Of a DNA stretch of 64,000 nucleotides, positions 58,447 through 64,000 are shown in pieces. A model generated the notes under the pieces. That model was not told where the DNA came from and made no database searches. It saw only the letters and a list, made by a program, of their open reading frames with translations. Within the stretch, counting starts at the first letter, position 1; each line of letters starts with the position of its first letter. The stretch is from Planococcus chinensis (GTDB lineage: Bacteria > Bacillota > Bacilli > Bacillales_A > Planococcaceae), in the NCBI RefSeq assembly GCF_020071995.1, contig NZ_JABWTK010000007.1, forward strand, positions 62,001-126,000, in the 5' to 3' direction. Both the position numbers and the translations under genes were made by a program.

Positions 58447-59907
58447 TTATTTAATCATTTTTACATTATAGTCATATGCTTTCCGGCCGATCAGCAGGCT
58501 GAAAACGATAAAGGCGATGAACGATAAAACAACCGGAAACGTGACAGTGTGCACGCCGAATAATTCACCGTTGGCGTTGTTATAAAAGTGCAGCGCCACA
58601 TAGCTCGTGATGCCGACAATCATCGAAGCGAGGGCACCGTATTTATTGCCCCATTTCCAATAAAGGCCAAGCACGACCGGCCAGATAAACGCCGCTTCCA
58701 AACCGCCAAAGGCGAACAAGTTCAGGAAAATCAGCAGTTCCGGCGGATTGAGCGCCAGGAGGAACACAATAATGCCGAGTGCACCCGTGATGCCGAATGA
58801 GATTCGTTTGACGGCTTTTAAATCTGCATCCGGTTTGATGTAGTTTAAATACACATCTTTTACGATTGTCGAAGAAACGAGAATGAGCAGTGAATCGACG
58901 GTCGACATGATGGCGGCCATCGGAGCGGCAAGGACGATTCCCGCGGCCCAAGCCGGCAAAGTTTCCAACGCAATCAGCGGAATGACTTTATCGCCGATGT
59001 CGATGCCCGGCAAGATCGGACGCGCAAAAATGCCGATCAGGTGCATATTCAGCATGATAAAGCCGGTCACGACCGTGCCGATAATTAGCGCTCGGTGCAT
59101 CGATTTAGAATTTTTATACGACATTGCCCGAACTGCGATTTGCGGCAAACCAACGACTCCGACACCCACCAGAATCCAGAAGGACGACACATACGCCATG
59201 CTTAAATTGCCATCCGCGCCAAAAGGCGTCACGAGATTCGGGTTTTCAGTGATCAAGTCGTTCATAATGTTCGGAATGCCCCCGCCCGCAATGATGACCG
59301 CAATCAAAAGGACGAGTGTGCCGACAAACATGACAGCTCCTTGCACGGCATCTGTCACTGCAACTGCACGGAATCCGCCGATGGTTACGTAGACAAGAAC
59401 AGAAACGGCAAAAATGAACAACGCTGTATTATAGGACAAGCCGGTCAATGACTCAACAAGGCGTGCACCGCCAATCCACTGGGCTGCCATTGCTGAGAAC
59501 AAAAAGATGATGATGCTGAGGGCCGATAGGATGACGACCCAATTGCTTTGGTAACGCGCTTTTAAAAAGTCGATCATCGTTACCGCATTATAGCGGCGCG
59601 CCATGATCGCGAATTTTTTGCCTAAAATCATCAGGACGAAGTAACCTGTCACGACTTGGGTCATGGCAAGCAGGACCCAGCCGAAGCCCATTGTATAAGC
59701 GGTACCTGGACCACCGAGGAAACTGGATGCACTGCCGTAAGTGGCAACCATTGTCATGGCCAGTACAAAGCCGCCAAGCTCCCGGCTGCCAAGGAAATAG
59801 TCATTGATAAAGCTGGAACTGGATGACAATTTAGTGCTCGACCAATAACCGATTGCAAAAATGATGGCTAAAAAAACAAGCATTGGAATGATAACTGCAA
59901 AATTCAT
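58447..59907 (-). CDS. panF: Sodium/pantothenate symporter PanF (486 aa)
   Basis: A sodium:solute symporter with about 13 membrane segments and the family signature GGIPN/GGFRAVAVTDAVQG region (near 185-200). PAFGSASSFLGGPGTAY-type residues near 58-75 match the pantothenate branch. Length fits PanF (about 480 aa). The strongest support is context: the ATG overlaps the stop of the small YhdT-like gene (ATGA), the same pairing as yhdT-panF in enterobacteria. GAGGAGG ribosome site lies inside the end of the upstream gene. It imports pantothenate for coenzyme A synthesis. Confidence 0.88.
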   Translation of the reverse strand: MNFAVIIPMLVFLAIIFAIGYWSSTKLSSSSSFINDYFLGSRELGGFVLAMTMVATYGSASSFLGGPGTAYTMGFGWVLLAMTQVVTGYFVLMILGKKFAIMARRYNAVTMIDFLKARYQSNWVVILSALSIIIFLFSAMAAQWIGGARLVESLTGLSYNTALFIFAVSVLVYVTIGGFRAVAVTDAVQGAVMFVGTLVLLIAVIIAGGGIPNIMNDLITENPNLVTPFGADGNLSMAYVSSFWILVGVGVVGLPQIAVRAMSYKNSKSMHRALIIGTVVTGFIMLNMHLIGIFARPILPGIDIGDKVIPLIALETLPAWAAGIVLAAPMAAIMSTVDSLLILVSSTIVKDVYLNYIKPDADLKAVKRISFGITGALGIIVFLLALNPPELLIFLNLFAFGGLEAAFIWPVVLGLYWKWGNKYGALASMIVGITSYVALHFYNNANGELFGVHTVTFPVVLSFIAFIVFSLLIGRKAYDYNVKMIK

Positions 59908-60173
59908 CGTTCATCTTCCTCCTCTTCAAATGGCACTTCTACAAAGAAGAACTTCACGATGACAATGACGAGCACCACAATCAATAGGAAGCCGACGACG
60001 CAGCTGTAGAAAAACCAATCCGGCAAGCCGAAAATGTACGTGTATTCTTCTACGGGGCGCGAACCCATTCCATAAGCAAAGCCGAACCACCAAATAAAAT
60101 TAAAAATTGCTAAGCCCAACCCAATCAGTGCTTCGCGGTTGGCGATTTTAAACCGCCAGTCTGTTTCTTTCAA
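59904..60173 (-). CDS. yhdT: YhdT/DUF997 family small membrane protein (about 89 aa)
   Basis: Two membrane segments (about 15-37 and 52-77) and an acidic tail (FEEEEDER), as in YhdT, which accompanies PanF. I prefer the TTG at 60173, with GGAG about 8 nt upstream; an in-frame GTG nine bases earlier overlaps the ribosome site. The stop overlaps the panF start by 4 bp. It is probably an accessory subunit or stabiliser of PanF; no activity is known. Confidence 0.85.
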   Translation of the reverse strand: MKETDWRFKIANREALIGLGLAIFNFIWWFGFAYGMGSRPVEEYTYIFGLPDWFFYSCVVGFLLIVVLVIVIVKFFFVEVPFEEEEDER

Positions 60174-60313
60174 CTCAATCACTCCGTTTCGTTATCTGTG
60201 CTTTAACGGCAAAGCTGCCTCTTATTCGCTGAACAGGTCTTTTTATTCTATTATCGTATCAATTGCGCCGGTGCCTGTCACCCACACAATTTCCCGCCTT
60301 TAAGTTCGGCCGC

Positions 60314-60348
60314 AAAAAACCCCCGGAAGCTGACGCTTTCGGGGGTGA
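60314..60348 (-). terminator. Intrinsic terminator of the YknX-like gene
   Basis: ACCCCCGAAAGC / GCTTCCGGGGGT hairpin followed by TTTTTTG on the minus strand. Confidence 0.85.
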
Positions 60349-60359
60349 TTGCTTAAGGG

Positions 60360-61658
60360 TTACTGTGCCAACAAGAACTCAACATAGTTTCGCCAATTGG
60401 TATTTTTGGCAAATTCGTAGTCGGGCCGCTCACTTGGAAATGGCATAAAGATTTGCGGCGCTGTTTTAAAGTTTCTGAGTGTGTCGTCTTTCAGCAAGAT
60501 TGTGCCTGCTGCTACTCCGTCAGACAAGACTGCTTTTCCATCCACATCAAAATTAATGGTAACTGGAACAGCCGCTCCAAGGCCGGATTCATTCAGCACA
60601 TAAGTTGAACCGCTCATATCGTATCGGTCAAAAATCCATCGCTGCGGAACCGCTACGGCATCCGCCGCTTCGTTAACAGTAATTTCTGCATTGGCCGTGC
60701 TGCCGAACGGCACGCCTTCCGTAATCGGCTCATCCGCCAAAATCTGCACTTCGTAAAAGGCGATCGGATTGGCTTGTTCTTTCGGATCCAGGGCCTGGTA
60801 TGCTTTCAGCCATCTGGAATCGTCTGCAGGAACCTCGGATACACTTAAGACGGTTCCGGAAACTGCTCCCTTTAAGCCAGCTGTCTGGACGAGCACCCGG
60901 TCCTGGGCTGTGACACCTTGCCATTCATCTTCCAGTACATACGTGACAAATAGTTTTTCGGTCGAATAAATTTCCACGCTTAATGGATTGGAATCCCGAT
61001 TTACTTTTGAAACAATGCCTTCTACTGGACTGACAAGTGCAGGATTGGAAAGGCTTTGGCTCAATTGGGCCCCAATAACGGCCAATTGGGATTCGATTGC
61101 CGCCAGGCGCTGGTTGGCCTGCGCAATTCCTGTTGCATAAGAGCCGTCTTGCGGCACTTCAACACCGACAGACAAATCCACGTTAAATTCAATGGTATCG
61201 CCGTCTTCATTCGTAATGGTAGAGCGGTCTGTGGCACTTTCAGATTCAGAGCCGCCTTGTGCGGCCAGCGCAGATTCCAATGCTCTTAGTGAGTTTTGGA
61301 CTTCGCTTTTTTCCGACTCTAAAGCCTGTTTCTCAGATTCCCATAAAGCACGCTGTTCCTCTGATTCTGCTTCGTTCAACAAAGCCAGTTCTGAACCGGC
61401 CTGAACCACATCGCCTTCATTCACTACCCATTGGTCAATCGCTTCTCGGTCCTGAACGTAAATCTGAGTGGTGTCCCGAGGCGCGGCGATGGCTTCTTTC
61501 GGCAATTTTTCCGTATATGTATTCGGATAAGCCCGTTCGTATTCGCTGACGTAGACATTTTTTGAAATAATGCTTTTCTCCCCAAACATCAACAATGCAT
61601 TAGCGGCGATAAATGCAGTTATCGCGACGGAAAGTCCGATGAAAAAAAATCTATTCAT
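60360..61658 (-). CDS. HlyD/YknX-like membrane fusion protein (432 aa)
   Basis: A signal-anchor (about 5-22) precedes a biotinyl-lipoyl-like hairpin domain (about 70-110 and 205-225) interrupted by a coiled coil (about 108-150 and 180-205), and beta-barrel domains (about 230-400). This is the layout of membrane fusion proteins such as YknX or MacA, which couple ABC exporters to the outside. GGGGGAG precedes the ATG. It overlaps the upstream YknW-like gene by 8 bp. No ABC ATPase or permease follows in the window, which is unusual for this type. Confidence 0.85.
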   Translation of the reverse strand: MNRFFFIGLSVAITAFIAANALLMFGEKSIISKNVYVSEYERAYPNTYTEKLPKEAIAAPRDTTQIYVQDREAIDQWVVNEGDVVQAGSELALLNEAESEEQRALWESEKQALESEKSEVQNSLRALESALAAQGGSESESATDRSTITNEDGDTIEFNVDLSVGVEVPQDGSYATGIAQANQRLAAIESQLAVIGAQLSQSLSNPALVSPVEGIVSKVNRDSNPLSVEIYSTEKLFVTYVLEDEWQGVTAQDRVLVQTAGLKGAVSGTVLSVSEVPADDSRWLKAYQALDPKEQANPIAFYEVQILADEPITEGVPFGSTANAEITVNEAADAVAVPQRWIFDRYDMSGSTYVLNESGLGAAVPVTINFDVDGKAVLSDGVAAGTILLKDDTLRNFKTAPQIFMPFPSERPDYEFAKNTNWRNYVEFLLAQ

Positions 61659-62361
61659 TGGGAACTCCCCCTCTCGTGAAATCGTTCAGCATTTCTTCGA
61701 GCGGTACGTATGCGCTGAAGGCGCCGATGGCTAGTGCCACTGCCGTATGCAATAAAATCAGCAGCAAGAGGATCAGTTTAGGTGAGAAATTCGTAAAACT
61801 GCGGACATAGCGATATTGAAACGCGATGATCAATGCCGTAAAAATCGTCACTTGGTTAAAGAAAAACAGAATGAATGTATAGTTGAAAATCGTATTGTCC
61901 AAGAACGTTGCGGCCAATGGCCCGAACGAAAACAAGGAAACCGGCATCGTGAATCCGGCTATAGCAAACAGGAGGAACAGCAGCGCTTTTTCAATCAGAA
62001 GGATAGCCAATACATAAGACTGCATCACCAAAGCTGCCCGAAACGGCACCTTAGTGAATTTGCTGAACAAGAAAGCCACTCCGTATGTATGAAAAGCCAT
62101 ATAAAAGCCGGCCCACAGCAATGTACCGAGAAGCGAAGTCCACCGGGCCAAAGTATAGGTTTCCCAAGAAGCTTCCGCTAAATAAGGCGTCAATGACTTG
62201 GTGTTCATCCCCCAAATTTCACTTAGTGCAAAAAGAAGCAGACCCAGTGCAAAAATCCCAAAAAGCCGCTGATTGAATTTCCGTATATTGTTTTCCTGCA
62301 AATTATGTATCAAATCTCCATGGCGAGCAAAATAATGCCAAAATTTAAAGTCAAATGTCAT
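61651..62361 (-). CDS. YknW/Yip1-like polytopic membrane protein (236 aa)
   Basis: Five to six membrane segments (about 30-47, 75-100, 110-140, 150-175, 180-200, 205-225). The pattern resembles Yip1-domain proteins, and the overlap with a YknX-like gene matches B. subtilis yknW-yknX. The identification is inferred mostly from this pairing. I choose the ATG at 62361 (AAAGGAA upstream) over one eight codons earlier. In yknWXYZ the pair is followed by an ATPase and permease; here it is followed by a terminator. Confidence 0.65.
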   Translation of the reverse strand: MTFDFKFWHYFARHGDLIHNLQENNIRKFNQRLFGIFALGLLLFALSEIWGMNTKSLTPYLAEASWETYTLARWTSLLGTLLWAGFYMAFHTYGVAFLFSKFTKVPFRAALVMQSYVLAILLIEKALLFLLFAIAGFTMPVSLFSFGPLAATFLDNTIFNYTFILFFFNQVTIFTALIIAFQYRYVRSFTNFSPKLILLLLILLHTAVALAIGAFSAYVPLEEMLNDFTRGGVPNE

Positions 62362-62513
62362 TCGTTGTGATTCCTTTCGGCGCAAATGATGGTTCTGCTC
62401 TTTTACTTTACCAAAAAAAACAGCGCTTTGAAACGTTTAAGTTACCACATTTTTCAATATTCGATTCTTTGAACAGAAAGGCACAGGGAAAATCCGTTAA
62501 AGCTTTAAAAACA

Positions 62514-62547
62514 ATAAAAAACCTCTGCATTTCTGCAAAGGTTTTCC
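62514..62547 (-). terminator. Intrinsic terminator of the DUF2187 gene
   Basis: AACCTTTGCAGA / TGCAGAGGTT hairpin with TTTTTTATTG on the minus strand. Confidence 0.75.
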
Positions 62548-62551
62548 ACGC

Positions 62552-62773
62552 TTAAACGATTTTGTATTTCTTATGTGAAATTACGGTCATATTGGATGCT
62601 GCGCCAATTTCCTTTGCATCTTCAGGTGAAATTTCGACGATCACCGAGTTGTCCATAATTTTATAGATAGTTCCGTTGACTTCCACGCCATTGCGGGTGA
62701 AAGAAATCCATTCACCAATTCTGCGAGCTGCTACGAATTCTGATACTTCTTTTTCATGCGGTTGAAATGCCAT
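62552..62773 (-). CDS. DUF2187 family small protein (73 aa)
   Basis: A short soluble protein with a KOW/SH3-like beta pattern: GEWISFTRNGVEVNGTIYKI, then SVIVEIS and a basic tail ISHKKYKIV. This matches DUF2187 (YkvS-like), conserved in Bacillales with unknown function. GAGAGGCGAGG precedes the ATG. It has its own terminator and no partners nearby. Confidence 0.82.
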   Translation of the reverse strand: MAFQPHEKEVSEFVAARRIGEWISFTRNGVEVNGTIYKIMDNSVIVEISPEDAKEIGAASNMTVISHKKYKIV

Positions 62774-62905
62774 ATTTATCCTCGCCTCTCTTTAGTAGAA
62801 ACAATATCTATTCATTATAGCACAAATCAACCAGTATTTCACCTCTTAAGCTGACAGCATCCGCAGAAAAATATATGAAAAACTCATTTTTTGCGTATAT
62901 TCCGC

Positions 62906-63829
62906 TTACTCCACGCCTGGTAAAATCGTCAGCGTTTTGTCGTCTGCGTCGAGCCGTGCCTGTACGCCAAGCGGCACTGAAAAATGCGGTTCACAATGGC
63001 CGATTTTAAATCCTTTGACGACCGGCACTTTCAAGTCTTTAAAATAATCATCAAGCACTTCGTCCAGCGTGAGCGAGCGCTCTTTGTTCTTCGGTTCGGC
63101 GTTTTTGAAGTCGCCAATCACAATGCCGGCCACTTCATCGAACTTCCGGGCCATCTTCAGATGATTCAGCAGCTCATCCACTTGATACGGCTCTTCGTCG
63201 ATATCTTCAATCAACAGGATTTTGCCTTTTACATCCAGTTCGAATTTCGTTCCGATGCCGCTCCGGATCAGCGACAGATTCCCGCCGACCAGCTCTCCTT
63301 GGGCTACTCCGCCGGCCAGTGCAGTAAGCGGTGAAATTTCTTCGGAATAATACAATTCAAACGGCCCAAACAATTGCCCGAACATCCGGGCGCTGCGCTC
63401 GTGGAACGTTTCCTTGCCAACGTCTGAAGCGAGCATTGGCCCGTGGAACGTTACCAGCTCGGCATATTCCCCGATGGCTGTATGTAAAAAGGTGATATCC
63501 GAATAGCCCCAGAATACTTTCGGGTTTTCTTTGATCATCTGGAAATCGATGCGGTCTGTATAGCGCGCTGCGCCGTACCCTCCGCCTGCGCAGATAATGC
63601 CTGCAATTTCGGGGTCTTCAAACATGGCATGCAAATCCGTCAGCCTGTCGTCATCAGTTCCTGCCAAATGGCCGTTCTTTGCTTCCACCGATTTCCCCAT
63701 TTTAATGTTCAAGCCGAGGCTTTCCAAAAAAGGCAATGCTTTTTTCAAGTTCTCCAAATTCGGCGGGCTTGAAGGTGAAATGATTCCCACTGTATCGCCT
63801 TTTTTCAATCGTCTTGGTAAGGTCCGCAT
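62906..63829 (-). CDS. LD-carboxypeptidase, peptidase family S66 (307 aa)
   Basis: The S66 motifs are intact: IISPSSPP (N-terminus), ICAGGGYGAARYTDRID, nucleophile serine in FWGYSDIT (about residue 106), the glutamate region LLIEDIDEEPYQVD (about 198-211) and histidine in IGHCEPHFSVPLG (about 275-287). The family cleaves the L,D-bond to the terminal D-alanine in muropeptides during peptidoglycan recycling; some members are MccF-type immunity proteins. The ATG at 63829 follows AGGAG; the frame is open 26 more codons. With the enolase-superfamily enzyme at 51 kb it could serve muropeptide salvage. Confidence 0.9.
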   Translation of the reverse strand: MRTLPRRLKKGDTVGIISPSSPPNLENLKKALPFLESLGLNIKMGKSVEAKNGHLAGTDDDRLTDLHAMFEDPEIAGIICAGGGYGAARYTDRIDFQMIKENPKVFWGYSDITFLHTAIGEYAELVTFHGPMLASDVGKETFHERSARMFGQLFGPFELYYSEEISPLTALAGGVAQGELVGGNLSLIRSGIGTKFELDVKGKILLIEDIDEEPYQVDELLNHLKMARKFDEVAGIVIGDFKNAEPKNKERSLTLDEVLDDYFKDLKVPVVKGFKIGHCEPHFSVPLGVQARLDADDKTLTILPGVE

Positions 63830-64000
63830 AATCGATCCACTCCTATTTCCATTAATATCGTTGAAGCCACAATCCGCGTCTCCATCTTTCCCTGCAGATT
63901 GGAACACTTTCTTTATCCAAGCATACCGTTTATCCCGAAAAAGTAAAACTTCAATGGAATGCCCGTCTTTAAACGATTGAGTTCTGATTAAGATGGCTTA

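Overview
The window is a chromosomal stretch of a Gram-positive member of Bacillota, most plausibly a Planococcaceae (Planococcus-like) organism. The evidence is strong AGGAGG-type ribosome sites with frequent TTG and GTG starts, many secreted proteins with S-layer-homology (SLH) domains, a csaB-containing cell-wall polymer operon, an LtaS-type enzyme and a yhdT-panF pair. The family assignment is inference. No rRNA, tRNA, CRISPR array, prophage or transposase gene was recognised.

Layout. From 1 to 34 kb lies an exo-protein region. It holds a partial zinc-ribbon S1C protease, a CpdB-like nucleotidase, two large S8 proteases, an acyltransferase, a patatin-like lipase, an NlpC/P60 hydrolase, a second S1C protease, a third giant S8 protease with SLH anchors, two secreted nucleases (one SLH-anchored), a membrane-anchored FAD enzyme, an LtaS-like enzyme and an SLH-anchored 5'-nucleotidase. 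From 34 to 40.5 kb lies an operon tagA-like, flippase, DUF5693 protein, csaB, which should make and pyruvylate the wall polymer that SLH domains bind. From 40.5 to 47.6 kb lie four SLH-anchored enzymes: glucosaminidase, amidase, subtilisin and NlpC/P60. From 48 to 64 kb lie metabolic and transport genes: an AGCS symporter with an M20D amidohydrolase and an enolase-superfamily enzyme, a NERD protein, a RocB-like M20 peptidase, a PatA-like aminotransferase, an EamA exporter, yhdT-panF, a YknW/YknX-like pair and an LD-carboxypeptidase.

The genes fit together as an outside-the-cell scavenging and wall-remodelling system. Proteases, nucleases and nucleotidases release amino acids, nucleosides and phosphate. 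Many are held at the wall by SLH domains whose ligand is completed by CsaB. Two NlpC/P60 genes both carry perfect WalR-type boxes about 117 bp before their starts, which suggests control by the essential WalRK system.

The most unusual content is intergenic. Three unrelated short-repeat families, here called A, B and C, form arrays of usually five units at a strict period of 21 bp (two DNA helical turns; family B is mostly 20 bp). Family C arrays come in composites (array, hairpin I, hairpin II, array) found three times; two of these bracket a NERD-domain gene. Family A is two five-unit blocks whose unit order and tail are conserved. A separate dispersed repeat (family D, about 340-430 bp, three copies) includes one copy flanked by exact 21-bp direct repeats inside a terminator, which looks like an insertion scar. 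I do not recognise the A, B and C arrays as any described element.
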